A program made the translations under genes and the position numbers. The notes under the pieces were generated by a model, which did not search any database, was not told the origin of the DNA, and saw nothing but the letters and a program-made list of their open reading frames with translations. Of a stretch of 10,931 nucleotides of DNA, positions 1-7,288 are shown piece after piece. The DNA is from an uncultured Rothia sp. (lineage in GTDB: Bacteria; Actinomycetota; Actinomycetes; Actinomycetales; Micrococcaceae), in the NCBI GenBank assembly GCA_937935205.1, contig CALGXU010000256.1:1-10931 (forward strand), given 5' to 3'. Position 1 is the stretch's first letter. Each line of letters starts with the position of its first letter.

Positions 1-61
1 AGCAGAAATCAGAAGTTAATCTCCGATATAAAGAATGGGTTCTCAAAAACCAATAGATAGA

Positions 62-96
62 ATGCCCCCGGTTGATGAATCATCAACCGGGGGCAT
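62..96 (-). terminator. Rho-independent terminator of aceE
   Basis: Perfect inverted repeat with 15-base arms at 62-76 and 82-96 around a five-base centre. It lies 43 bases past the aceE stop. Read on the minus strand the stem is GC-rich at its base and is followed within about 10 bases by a run of five T (complement of 45-49). Position and shape support termination of aceE. The symmetric stem could also work for a plus-strand gene arriving from outside the window. Confidence 0.85.
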
Positions 97-139
97 CGTT
101 TAGCGTCTAACGCAGAACCGGGGTTCTATAGCCAAATGC

Positions 140-2872
140 TTAGTGCTGCTCCAGCTCGGAGTTAGCGTTCACGTTCAGCAGGTCGTACTTAGCGAATGCC
201 TTCGCGGGAACGTCTGCTGCAACCTCGCCGCGCTTTGCCAGCATCTGCAGGGTGCGGACAACAACCGACTCTGCATCGATGTGGAAGAAGCGACGTGCAC
301 CCGGGCGGGTGTCTGCGAAGCCGAAGCCGTCAGCACCCAGGGTTGCGAAGTCGTTCGGAACGAACTGGCGAATCTGGTCGGGAACCTCCGAAGCGAAGTC
401 GGTGGTCGCGATGATCGGGCCAGCAGCGCCCGCCAGCTTCTGGGTCACGTAAGGAACGCGAGCGGGCTGGTTCGGGTTCAGCAGAGCCTCTTCCTCAGCG
501 GCGATGCCGTCGCGGCGCAGCTCGGTCCACGAGGTGACAGACCAGACGTCTGCGGAGACGCCCCAGTCCTCAGCCAGTAGCTGCTGAGCCTTCTCAGCCC
601 ACGGAACAGCAATGCCGGATGCCAGCAGCTGTGCCTTGGGGCCGGAGGTCAGCGGGGACTCGCTGATCTTGTGGATACCCTTGATGATGCCCTCAACGTC
701 AACGTTTGCCGGCTCAGCAGGCTGGTGAATCGGCTCGTTGTACACGGTCAGGTAGTACATGACGTTGTGGTCTTCGTCCTTGGTGCCGTACATCTGCTCG
801 ATACCGCGCTCCACGATGTGAGCGATCTCGTAGCCGTAAGCCGGGTCGTAGATCTTGAACGCCGGGTTGGTGGACGCCAGGATCGGGGAGTGGCCGTCGT
901 TGTGCTGCAGACCCTCACCGGACAGGGTGGTACGACCTGCGGTTGCACCGATGACGAAGCCGCGGCACAGCTGGTCGGCAGCAGCCCAGAAGGAGTCGCC
1001 GGTGCGCTGGAAGCCGAACATCGAGTAGAAGATGTAAATCGGAATCATCGGCTCGCCGTGGGTGTCGTAGGACGAACCCAGTGCGATGAATGCAGCGGTT
1101 GCGCCTGCCTCGTTAATACCCACGTGAACAATCTGGCCCTCGGGGGACTCGGTGTAGGTGAGCATGAGCTGGTGGTCAACGGGCACGTAGTTCTGGCCGT
1201 TGGGGTTGTACAGCTTAGCCGAGGGGAAGAAGGAGTCCATACCGAAGGTACGTGCCTCATCGGGGGTGATGGGCGCGATACGGTGACCGAAGCCCTTCAC
1301 GCGCATGAGGTCCTTCATCAGGCGGACGAACGCCATGGTGGTAGCGGCGGTCTGCTTGCCGGAGCCCTTCTTGGTCTGTGCGTAGACCTTGGACTCGGGC
1401 AGGATAATCTCAGGCTGGGTGTTTGCACGGCCGGGGATGTAACCGCCGAGTTCCTTGCGGCGTGCCTGCATGTACTGCAGTGCCGGGTGGTTTGCCTCGG
1501 GCAGGTAGTACGGCGGGTTGTACAGATCCTTCTCCAGCTCCTCGTCGGAGATGGGGATGTTCAGGTGGTCACGGAAGCCCTTCAGTGCTTCCATGGTGAA
1601 CTTCTTGATCTGGTGGGTGGAGTTACGTGCCTCGAAGAACGGGCCGAGCTCCGCACCCTTAATGGACTGTGCCAGGATGACGGTGGGCTTGCCCTTGGTC
1701 TCCATAGCTTCCTTGTAGGCTGCGTAGAGCTTCTTGTCGTCGTGGCCACCCAGGCGCAGGTTGAAGATCTGCTCGTCGGTCAGGTCTGCAACGAGTTCCT
1801 TGGTTTCGGGGTACTTGCCGAAGAAGTGCTCGCGGATGTAGCCGCCGTCTTCGCCGCGGAAGGTCTGGTAGTCACCGTCGAGGGTCTCGTTCATCAGCTG
1901 GATGAGCTTGCCGCTCTTGTCCTTCTGGAGCAGTGCGTCGTAGTCGGAGCCCCACAGAACCTTGATGACGTGCCAGCCTGCGCCGCGGAAGAATGCCTCG
2001 AGCTCCTGAACGATCTTGCCGTTACCGCGAACGGGGCCGTCCAGACGCTGCAGGTTGCAGTTGACGACGAAGGTCAGGTTGTCCAGGTGCTCGTTTGCAG
2101 CCAGCTGCAGTGCACCACGCGACTCGGGCTCGTCCATCTCGCCGTCGCCCAGGAATGCCCAGACGTGCTGCTCAGAGGTGTCCTTGATATTGCGGTTGTG
2201 CAGGTACTTGTTGAAGGATGCCTGGTGGATAGCGTTCAGGGGGCCCAGACCCATGGAAACGGTCGGGAACTGCCAGAACTCAGGCATGCAGCGGGGGTGC
2301 GGGTACGAAGGAATACCGTCTGCGCCCTTGGTCTTCTCCTGGCGGAAGCCGTCCATCTGCTCTTCGGTCAGGACGCCCTCAACGAATGCGCGGGAGTAGA
2401 CACCGGGGGAGGAGTGACCCTGGAAGAAGACCTGGTCGCCGCCACCGGGGTGGTTACGGCCGCGGAAGAAGTGGTTCTGGCCCATTTCGTAGAGGTCAGC
2501 CACACCTGCGAAGGTGGAGATGTGACCGCCAACGCCGATGCCCTTCTTCTGGGCACGCTGAACCATGATTGCTGCGTTCCAACGGATCCATGCGCGGTAC
2601 TGGCGCTCGAGTTCCTCATCACCGGGGTACTCGGGCTGCTGGTCTGCGGGGATGGTGTTGATGTAGTCGGTCTTGACCAGAGTCGGAACCTTAACGCCCT
2701 TCTCGCCAGCTTCCTTGAGCAGTGCGCGAAGGATGTACTCTGCACGCTCGGTGCCGTGAGTCTTGATAAGGTCCTCGAGGGACTCGGCCCACTCCTGGGT
2801 CTCTTCTACGTCGATGTCCTTGAAGCCATCAAGAAGGGTGCTCAGGGAGTGCTCGTTCGGTACGTTAGCCAA
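140..2872 (-). CDS. aceE: Pyruvate dehydrogenase E1 component, homodimeric type (AceE)
   Basis: Thiamine-diphosphate-dependent E1 subunit of the cytoplasmic pyruvate dehydrogenase complex. It decarboxylates pyruvate and acetylates the lipoyl group of E2, feeding acetyl-CoA to the TCA cycle. The 910 residues fit the homodimeric alpha2 family (E. coli about 887, actinobacteria somewhat longer). The ThDP/metal motif is clear: GDGEMDEPES at 242-251 and NCNLQRLDG at 271-279. Other family segments are GVGGHIST (113-120), HPGGGDQVFFQGHSSPG (141-157), a central NPNGQNY and a C-terminal GLQHNDGHSPILAST. The start is TTG (complement of 2870-2872) with GAGAGG 11 bases upstream; the next in-frame Met is residue 103, too far in to be the start. 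No E2 or E3 gene is present here. It is followed by a hairpin terminator and reads as a single-gene transcript. The long, low-stop frame opposite it is a codon-bias artefact. Confidence 0.97.
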   Translation of the reverse strand: MANVPNEHSLSTLLDGFKDIDVEETQEWAESLEDLIKTHGTERAEYILRALLKEAGEKGVKVPTLVKTDYINTIPADQQPEYPGDEELERQYRAWIRWNAAIMVQRAQKKGIGVGGHISTFAGVADLYEMGQNHFFRGRNHPGGGDQVFFQGHSSPGVYSRAFVEGVLTEEQMDGFRQEKTKGADGIPSYPHPRCMPEFWQFPTVSMGLGPLNAIHQASFNKYLHNRNIKDTSEQHVWAFLGDGEMDEPESRGALQLAANEHLDNLTFVVNCNLQRLDGPVRGNGKIVQELEAFFRGAGWHVIKVLWGSDYDALLQKDKSGKLIQLMNETLDGDYQTFRGEDGGYIREHFFGKYPETKELVADLTDEQIFNLRLGGHDDKKLYAAYKEAMETKGKPTVILAQSIKGAELGPFFEARNSTHQIKKFTMEALKGFRDHLNIPISDEELEKDLYNPPYYLPEANHPALQYMQARRKELGGYIPGRANTQPEIILPESKVYAQTKKGSGKQTAATTMAFVRLMKDLMRVKGFGHRIAPITPDEARTFGMDSFFPSAKLYNPNGQNYVPVDHQLMLTYTESPEGQIVHVGINEAGATAAFIALGSSYDTHGEPMIPIYIFYSMFGFQRTGDSFWAAADQLCRGFVIGATAGRTTLSGEGLQHNDGHSPILASTNPAFKIYDPAYGYEIAHIVERGIEQMYGTKDEDHNVMYYLTVYNEPIHQPAEPANVDVEGIIKGIHKISESPLTSGPKAQLLASGIAVPWAEKAQQLLAEDWGVSADVWSVTSWTELRRDGIAAEEEALLNPNQPARVPYVTQKLAGAAGPIIATTDFASEVPDQIRQFVPNDFATLGADGFGFADTRPGARRFFHIDAESVVVRTLQMLAKRGEVAADVPAKAFAKYDLLNVNANSELEQH

Positions 2873-2960
2873 ACTAATCCAACCTCTCTTCTGTGCGGTT
2901 GTGAGATCGCCCGCCGCGCGTTGTTGCGTTGTCGAACAATCTTTGTGTTTAAGCGCTATA

Positions 2961-3052
2961 GGTCTGTAAGACCCACATCGCTTCTTATCTCTACTATCTT
3001 AGACCTAAAGGTGCCTCTCTTGGTCTCAAATAAGGGTTTTTGTGATGTGGGT
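2961..3052 (-). promoter_or_regulatory. Inverted repeats in the presumed aceE leader
   Basis: Three nested symmetries lie 90 to 180 bases upstream of the aceE start. GGTCT (2961-2965) pairs with AGACC (2969-2973) around a three-base loop. ACCCACATC (2971-2979) is matched by GATGTGGGT (3044-3052). AGACC (3001-3005) pairs with GGTCT (3022-3026). Some of these pairings are mutually exclusive, so the leader RNA could take alternative folds, or the sites could be DNA operators. The role is inferred, not shown. Confidence 0.35.
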
Positions 3053-3063
3053 TTCGCATTATG

Positions 3064-3093
3064 ACTATCTGAACGGAAAATACTGTGCATCAA
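3064..3093 (-). promoter_or_regulatory. Candidate aceE promoter
   Basis: On the minus strand TTGATG (complement of 3088-3093) is followed after 18 bases by GATAGT (complement of 3064-3069). These are fair matches to the -35 and -10 consensus. Transcription would start near 3057, giving a leader of about 185 bases that contains the inverted repeats at 2961-3052. Other weak -10 candidates exist closer to the gene, so this is tentative. Confidence 0.3.
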
Positions 3094-3126
3094 AAGTGCT
3101 AGTTAGGGTCTTTTTGCACCTAAATA

Positions 3127-3171
3127 GCGCGGAATGATGGGGTGGGCGGAATGGCGCGGAATGATGGGGTG
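3127..3171. repeat. Direct repeat of an 18-base unit, period 27
   Basis: GCGCGGAATGATGGGGTG occurs exactly at 3127-3144 and again at 3154-3171. The nine bases between them (GGCGGAATG in register) look like a third, shortened copy. It lies between the aceE and tRNA-Val promoters, so it could be a protein-binding array or a replication-slippage product. Confidence 0.85.
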
Positions 3172-3276
3172 TGGCCTACCCAAAAGGTCGTGACCCAACA
3201 TGGCTTGTTGTGGCTTAGTGTGGGGCGCGGTGGGAAAAAGAAAAAAATATTGAGACATAGAACACATGTTTTCGAT

Positions 3277-3305
3277 TTGCGTGCCACCCCAGAAGCCCGT
3301 ATAGT
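3277..3305 (+). promoter_or_regulatory. Sigma70-type promoter of tRNA-Val
   Basis: TTGCGT at 3277-3282 and TATAGT at 3300-3305 with an exact 17-base spacer. This matches the housekeeping consensus well (4/6 and 5/6). The predicted start near 3312 leaves a 5' leader of about 43 bases to be trimmed from the tRNA precursor. Confidence 0.65.
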
Positions 3306-3354
3306 TTTCTCTTGTGTTCGCCACTGAAACGACAACGAATCAGTGAGAACTCAC

Positions 3355-3427
3355 GGGTCTTTAGCTCAGCTGGTAGAGCGCCACGTTTACACCGTGGATG
3401 TCATCGGTTCGATCCCGGTAGGACCCA
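3355..3427 (+). tRNA. tRNA-Val (anticodon TAC)
   Basis: A complete 73-base cloverleaf can be folded by eye. The acceptor stem is GGGTCTT with AGGACCC (one G-T pair). The D stem is GCTC/GAGC. The anticodon stem CCACG/CGTGG surrounds loop TTTACAC with anticodon TAC, which reads GTA and probably other valine codons. The T stem ATCGG/CCGGT carries loop TTCGATC, and the discriminator base is A. The next genomic bases are CCG, so the terminal CCA is not fully encoded and must be completed by nucleotidyltransferase. It is flanked by its own promoter and terminator, so it is a stand-alone unit. Confidence 0.97.
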
Positions 3428-3432
3428 CCGCT

Positions 3433-3463
3433 AACCCCGGTACCGCACGGTACCGGGGTTTTT
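3433..3463 (+). terminator. Terminator of tRNA-Val
   Basis: Perfect 12-base arms AACCCCGGTACC (3433-3444) and GGTACCGGGGTT (3449-3460) around a four-base loop. Five T follow from 3459. It begins six bases after the mature tRNA end. Confidence 0.92.
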
Positions 3464-3489
3464 GTTTACCCGGTTTGTTTACCCGGTTT
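3464..3489. repeat. 13-base tandem duplication
   Basis: GTTTACCCGGTTT is present twice head to tail at 3464-3476 and 3477-3489, directly after the tRNA terminator. It is probably a slippage duplication. Shorter echoes follow: TTTGTTGAC copies near 3490 and 3505, and CCGCGAGG at 3525-3532 and 3538-3545. Confidence 0.8.
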
Positions 3490-3642
3490 TTTGTTGACTC
3501 AGTGTTTGTTGACCCATTGAGCTGCCGCGAGGGTATACCGCGAGGTGCCCGGCGGGAAGCTTGCGAAGATAATCCAGCCGGAACTGCGATTCCTTCGAGC
3601 ATAAAACTGCACTCCACCTATATATAGCCTGCCCTAAGCGCG

Positions 3643-3655
3643 TATCCTTATATAC
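3643..3655 (+). promoter_or_regulatory. Candidate -10 element for leaderless gnd mRNA
   Basis: TATCCT at 3643-3648 fits the actinobacterial -10 pattern TANNNT. It ends seven bases before the gnd ATG, so transcription could begin at the start codon itself. No purine-rich ribosome binding site lies in the 25 bases upstream of the ATG. An alternative -10 is TATATA at 3621-3626, but the leader it gives also lacks a Shine-Dalgarno sequence. Confidence 0.4.
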
Positions 3656-5128
3656 ATGACTGAAAACAAGAAGGCACAGATTGGTGTCACCGGCCTTGCT
3701 GTCATGGGCGCAAACCTTGCCCGCAACCTGGCACGTAACGGCTACACCGTGGCACTGCACAACCGTTCCGTAGAGAAGACCGACGCACTGCTGGCTGAGC
3801 ACGGCGCAGACGGCGACTTCATCCGTACCGAGTCCCTGCAGGAACTCGTTGACTCCCTCGAGTCTCCCCGCCGCATCCTGATTATGGTCAAGGCGGGCGC
3901 ACCCGTCGACGCAGTGATCGAGCAGCTCACCCCCATGCTTGATGAGGGCGACATCATTATCGACGGCGGTAACTCCCACTTCCCCGACACCATCCGTCGC
4001 GAGCACGCCCTGGCTGAAAAGGGCCTGCACTTCGTAGGCGTGGGCGTCTCCGGCGGTGAAGAGGGCGCTCTCTGGGGCCCCTCCATGATGCCCGGCGGCT
4101 CCGCAGAGTCCTACAAGCACCTCGGCCCCATGCTCGAAAAGATCGCAGCGAAGGCACCGCAGGACGGCGCACCCTGCTGCGCATGGATCTCCACCGACGG
4201 TGCGGGCCACTTCGTGAAGATGGTCCACAACGGCATCGAGTACGCCGACATGCAGGTCATCGGCGAGGCTTACGACATTCTCCGCTCTGTGGCAGGTATC
4301 GAGCCCGCACAGCAGGCAGAAATCTTCAAGGCCTGGAACAAGACCGACCTGAGCTCCTACCTGATTGAAATCACCGCAGAGGTACTCGCACAGGTAGACG
4401 CAAAGACCGGCAAGCCCCTGGTCGACGTTATCGTTGACGCAGCGGGCCAGAAGGGCACCGGCCTGTGGACCGCTAAGGCCGGCCTGGACCTCGGTTCCCC
4501 CGTCTCCGCTATCGCAGAGTCCGTGTTCGCACGCGCCCTCTCCTCCTCCGGGCGTGAGCAGCGCGAGCAGGCACAGCGCGAACTGCCCGCAGGCCTGATC
4601 GCAACCACCGGCATCGGTGCAGGCGACCCCGAGTTCGTTGAGGATGTGCGCCGCGCACTCTTCGCCTCCAAGCTCGTTGCGTACGCACAGGGCATGGACC
4701 TGCTCACCCGCGCAGGCAAGGAATACGGCTGGGACCTGAAGCTGGACACCATCGCATCGCTGTGGCGTGCAGGCTGCATCATCCGCGCCGAGCTGCTGGG
4801 CGACATCATGGCTGCCTACGCTGATGAGGCTCCCGCGAACATGCTGCTGGCACCGGCTTTCAAGAACCTCATGGAGGAGCTCGTTCCTTCCTGGCGTCGC
4901 GTGGTGGCTAAGGCAACCGCACTGGGCATCCCCGTGCCGGTGTTCGCTTCCGCACTGTCCTACTACGACGGTCTGCGCCGCGACCGCCTGCCCGCATCCC
5001 TGATTCAGGGTCAGCGTGACTTCTTCGGTGCGCACACCTACGGTCGTATCGACGAAGAGGGCGCCTTCCACACCATGTGGAGCGGCGACCGTTCCGAGGT
5101 GAACGCAGCGGACATTCACGTTCACTAA
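3656..5128 (+). CDS. gnd: 6-phosphogluconate dehydrogenase (decarboxylating), long form
   Basis: Cytoplasmic enzyme of the oxidative pentose phosphate pathway. It converts 6-phosphogluconate plus NADP+ to ribulose 5-phosphate, CO2 and NADPH. The 490 residues match the long dimeric family (E. coli 468). The N-terminal Rossmann fold opens with IGVTGLAVMGANLARNLA (9-26), followed by HNRS (35-38) and DGGNSHFPDT (103-112). The substrate signature VSGGEEGA is at 131-138. HFVKMVHNGIEYADMQ (185-200) supplies K188, H191, N192 and E195, matching E. coli K183, H186, N187 and E190. The C-terminal helical domain includes GTGLWTA, WRAGCIIRAELL and the late DFFGAHTYGRID. All key residues are present. The ATG has no visible Shine-Dalgarno sequence and may head a leaderless mRNA. 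The gene is a single unit with its own terminator and converges on cysE. Confidence 0.97.
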   Translation: MTENKKAQIGVTGLAVMGANLARNLARNGYTVALHNRSVEKTDALLAEHGADGDFIRTESLQELVDSLESPRRILIMVKAGAPVDAVIEQLTPMLDEGDIIIDGGNSHFPDTIRREHALAEKGLHFVGVGVSGGEEGALWGPSMMPGGSAESYKHLGPMLEKIAAKAPQDGAPCCAWISTDGAGHFVKMVHNGIEYADMQVIGEAYDILRSVAGIEPAQQAEIFKAWNKTDLSSYLIEITAEVLAQVDAKTGKPLVDVIVDAAGQKGTGLWTAKAGLDLGSPVSAIAESVFARALSSSGREQREQAQRELPAGLIATTGIGAGDPEFVEDVRRALFASKLVAYAQGMDLLTRAGKEYGWDLKLDTIASLWRAGCIIRAELLGDIMAAYADEAPANMLLAPAFKNLMEELVPSWRRVVAKATALGIPVPVFASALSYYDGLRRDRLPASLIQGQRDFFGAHTYGRIDEEGAFHTMWSGDRSEVNAADIHVH

Positions 5129-5148
5129 GCTCCCGTAGCTGAACACAT

Positions 5149-5194
5149 AAAGCCCGCCTTCAACTGGATGAGAATCCGGTCGAAGGCGGGCTTT
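5149..5194 (+). terminator. Terminator of gnd
   Basis: Outer arms AAAGCCCGCCTTC (5149-5161) and GAAGGCGGGCTTT (5182-5194) are perfect complements. An inner helix, ACTGGA (5163-5168) with TCCGGT (5175-5180), continues the stem past a single mismatch. It starts 20 bases after the gnd stop. The T-run is short (CTTTCGTTAT). The hairpin might also stop minus-strand read-through from cysE. Confidence 0.85.
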
Positions 5195-5220
5195 CGTTAT
5201 GTCTTGATCTGGGGCGCCCC

Positions 5221-5282
5221 GAGGTATCTCGGGTATCGCAGGGGTATCTCAGGGGGGGCGTAGTAGAGGTATCTCAGGGGCG
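5221..5282. repeat. GGTATCTC repeat cluster
   Basis: GGTATCTC is found at 5223-5230, 5243-5250 and 5268-5275, mostly followed by AGGGG-type G runs. A degenerate copy (GGTATCGC) starts at 5232. It lies between the convergent gnd and cysE genes. No coding sense is apparent and its function is unknown. Confidence 0.7.
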
Positions 5283-5371
5283 CAGCAGGGGAGAGGAGCT
5301 ACGGATGTCAGCTGGAAGTTTATCCAAGAGCCCCCAGACGCGCCGCTACCGCCTCAAAACGCTCACAAGCG

Positions 5372-5956
5372 CTAAATCCACATGGCGGGATCAATATACT
5401 CCACAGCGTCCACCAGGGGCTTCTTCTTCTCCGGGGTACGCGGACGGTGCTTCGCCGGAATGCCGGTAATAATCGAATCGGCGGGGTGATCGTGGACCAC
5501 CACGGCGTTCGCGCCAATAGCGCTATCGGAACCAATCTCCACCGGACCCAGCACCTTAGCACCGGCACCAATGGTCACGCGGTCACCAATGGTGGGGTGA
5601 CGCTTCACCTTCTCCAGGGAGCGACCGCCCAGGGTCACGCCGTGATACAGCATCACGTCGTCACCAACCTCAGCGGTCTCACCAATAACAATGCCCATGC
5701 CGTGATCGATGAAGAAACGGCGGCCAATGGTCGCGCCGGGGTGAATCTCCACACCGGTCAGAAAACGAGCAAACTGCGAGAGAGTACGAGCCAGAGCCTT
5801 CGTCTCATCCTTCTGCCAGAGCTTATGGGTCAGACGGTGAACCCAAATGGCGTGCATGCCCGAATAGTTCAGCGCAATCTCGACAGCGCCGCGCGCAGCA
5901 GGGTCGTGCTGGCGGACGTTCTCAATATCTTCACGCAGACGCGCAATAAAACTCAT
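5372..5956 (-). CDS. cysE: Serine O-acetyltransferase, short class (CysE/EpsC)
   Basis: Transfers acetyl from acetyl-CoA to L-serine, giving O-acetylserine, the first step of cysteine synthesis. The 194-residue form has a short helical N-terminus and then a left-handed beta helix of hexapeptide repeats from about residue 66 (IHPGATIGRRFF, VMLYHGVTLGG, PTIGDRVTIGAGAKVLGPVEIG). Catalytic H85 (in DHGMGIVIGETA) and H120 (VKRHPTI) are 35 apart, exactly as E. coli H158 and H193. The C-terminus is Met-Trp-Ile. A terminal Ile is the residue that docks into CysK in the cysteine synthase complex, and cysK is the neighbour. The start at 5956 is chosen because AAAGGG lies five bases upstream. A start at 5974 would translate that site as part of MREREP, which is unlikely. 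It is probably transcribed separately from cysK, since a terminator lies between them. Confidence 0.93.
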   Translation of the reverse strand: MSFIARLREDIENVRQHDPAARGAVEIALNYSGMHAIWVHRLTHKLWQKDETKALARTLSQFARFLTGVEIHPGATIGRRFFIDHGMGIVIGETAEVGDDVMLYHGVTLGGRSLEKVKRHPTIGDRVTIGAGAKVLGPVEIGSDSAIGANAVVVHDHPADSIITGIPAKHRPRTPEKKKPLVDAVEYIDPAMWI

Positions 5957-5967
5957 GGGTTCCCTTT
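5957..5967 (-). promoter_or_regulatory. Ribosome binding site that fixes the cysE start
   Basis: The minus strand reads AAAGGGAACCC then ATG. The purine run (complement of 5961-5967) is placed to serve the ATG at 5956. It argues against the in-frame ATG at 5974, whose own upstream sequence has no such run. Confidence 0.7.
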
Positions 5968-6145
5968 CCCTCATCGGTCGTGCTCTGTGTGTGCGACCTT
6001 TCCAAAGGTACCAACAATGAAGCCCTTTCGCCTATTCCCGGCCGGCTACATGTCATAGTAGACACGCTTACCAAAAACTCAGTCACACAAACGCGCGGAA
6101 CGTAATATTTCTGCCGGTCAAAAGACGCATCAAAAGACGCAAAAG

Positions 6146-6190
6146 CCCCGCCTCGGGACCGTCCACAGTGGGACGAGCCGGAGGCGGGGC
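6146..6190 (-). terminator. Terminator of cysK
   Basis: Arms GCCCCGCCTC (6146-6155) and GAGGCGGGGC (6181-6190) are perfect complements. The loop contains a small helix, CGTCC (6161-6165) with GGACG (6172-6176). On the minus strand the stem is followed by CTTTTG and a second TTTT. It lies 65 bases after the cysK stop and before cysE, so most cysK transcripts should end here. The T-rich tail comes from a near-duplicate 12-base unit (about 6118-6142). Confidence 0.88.
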
Positions 6191-6255
6191 ATCAGCTATC
6201 CAAACCTTAGGTCCAAGACCTCAGGCAGGGAGCAGAGGGGAGAAACAATGGGCTA

Positions 6256-7191
6256 TTAGCCGCGGATATCCTCGTACAGAGCGGTAGAGATGTAACGCTC
6301 ACCGAAGTCGGGAACAATAGCCACAATCAGCTTGTCCTTGTTCTCAGACTTCTTAGCCTCCTCCAGAGCAGCCCAGACAGCCGCACCGGAAGAAATACCG
6401 CCCAGAATACCTTCCTGGGTAGCCAGCAGGCGGGAGGTGCGCATAGCGTCCTCAGCGCTGACCGGAGTCACCGAATCGTAGACGCCGCGGTCCAGGGTTT
6501 CCGGAACGAAGTTAGCGCCCAGGCCCTGAATCTTGTGGGGACCAACGCGACCCTCGGACAGCAGCGGGGAGTCCTTAGGCTCAACCGCAACAACCTTCAC
6601 GTTCGGGTTCTGCTCCTTCAGATACTTACCCGAACCGGAGATGGTGCCGCCGGTGCCAATACCCGCCACGAAAATGTCGACCTTACCGTCGGTTGCTTCC
6701 CAAATCTCGGGGCCGGTGGTGTTGTAGTGAATAGCGGGGTTTGCCTCGTTAGAGAACTGAGACGCCAGGATAGCGTTCTCGGTGGTCGCAACGATTTCCT
6801 TAGCCTTCTCCACAGCGCCGCGCATACCCTCGGTACCGGGGGTCAGCACAATCTGAGCACCGTAAGCGCGCAGCAACACGCGACGCTCAGCAGACATGGT
6901 CTCCGGCATGGTCAGGATAACGCGGTAACCGCGAGCAGCACCCACCATAGCCAGCGCAATACCGGTGTTACCGGAAGTACCCTCAACAATGGTGCCGCCG
7001 GGCTTCAGCGCACCCGACTTCTCAGCAGCGTCAATGATGGCGCGACCGATACGGTCCTTAACCGAACCTGCGGGGTTGTAGAACTCAAGCTTGACCGCAA
7101 CGTTACCGGGAAGGCCCTCGTCCAGTCGGTTCAGCTTAACCAGGGGGGTCTGGCCGGTTGCTTCAACAATGCTGTTGAGAATCTTTGCCAT
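6256..7191 (-). CDS. cysK: Cysteine synthase A (O-acetylserine sulfhydrylase)
   Basis: PLP enzyme that replaces the acetate of O-acetylserine with sulfide to make L-cysteine in the cytoplasm. Its length of 311 residues is the family norm. PLP-binding K45 sits in PAGSVKDR (40-47). The substrate loop TSGNTG is at 72-77, followed by QFSNEANPAIHYNTTGPEI (145-163). The glycine loop gripping the PLP phosphate is GIGTGGTISGSG (177-188). SSGA (267-270) and PDFGERYISTALY (294-306) complete the fold. ATG is preceded by a strong AAGGAG six bases away (complement of 7198-7203), so the start is secure. It lies just upstream of cysE on the same strand, placing the last two steps of cysteine synthesis side by side. 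K45 and the TSGNTG loop favour CysK over cystathionine beta-synthase, which carries extra domains. Confidence 0.96.
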   Translation of the reverse strand: MAKILNSIVEATGQTPLVKLNRLDEGLPGNVAVKLEFYNPAGSVKDRIGRAIIDAAEKSGALKPGGTIVEGTSGNTGIALAMVGAARGYRVILTMPETMSAERRVLLRAYGAQIVLTPGTEGMRGAVEKAKEIVATTENAILASQFSNEANPAIHYNTTGPEIWEATDGKVDIFVAGIGTGGTISGSGKYLKEQNPNVKVVAVEPKDSPLLSEGRVGPHKIQGLGANFVPETLDRGVYDSVTPVSAEDAMRTSRLLATQEGILGGISSGAAVWAALEEAKKSENKDKLIVAIVPDFGERYISTALYEDIRG

Positions 7192-7288
7192 GGGGTGCTC
7201 CTTACATGAGCTTGGAGGGAGGCCAGCCGCGACGGGGTCTCCGCAATGAATAATCGGTTACGTGGCAACTCTACTACTCGCCGGCGGT

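Larger units (their letters stand above)
2873..3354. other. 482-base non-coding region between divergent aceE and tRNA-Val
   Basis: No credible gene here. The small open frames on both strands are composed of low-value sequence and lack ribosome binding sites. The aceE side carries inverted repeats (2961-3052) and a candidate aceE promoter. The middle has a duplicated 18-base unit (3127-3171). The tRNA side is A-rich around 3235-3250 and holds a well-formed plus-strand promoter (3277-3305). Confidence 0.7.

Noticed and set aside
671..3064. Plus-strand open frame of 797 codons opposite aceE
   Set aside because: It is the antisense of a highly biased GC-rich gene. It has no recognisable domain and no start signal, while aceE opposite it is unmistakable.
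3127..3171. Possible CRISPR array
   Set aside because: Only two full copies with a nine-base spacing, no further repeats and no cas genes.
3355..3427. tRNA-Val as an attachment site for an integrated element
   Set aside because: I see no duplicate of the tRNA 3' end and no integrase in the window. The next gene is housekeeping gnd.
3343..3627. Plus-strand 94-codon frame across the tRNA
   Set aside because: It translates straight through tRNA-Val and its terminator.
3479..5146. Minus-strand open frame of 555 codons opposite gnd
   Set aside because: Antisense shadow of gnd produced by codon bias. Its predicted product is Cys/His-rich nonsense without a family signature.
5957..5974. Longer cysE beginning at the ATG at 5974
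   Set aside because: It would translate the ribosome binding site of the ATG at 5956 as MREREP. The shorter form fits the family start.
5997..6010. ACCTTT/AAAGGT hairpin upstream of cysE as a riboswitch
   Set aside because: Two-base loop and six-base arms only; no conserved core of a T-box, SAM or other sulfur-related riboswitch is visible.
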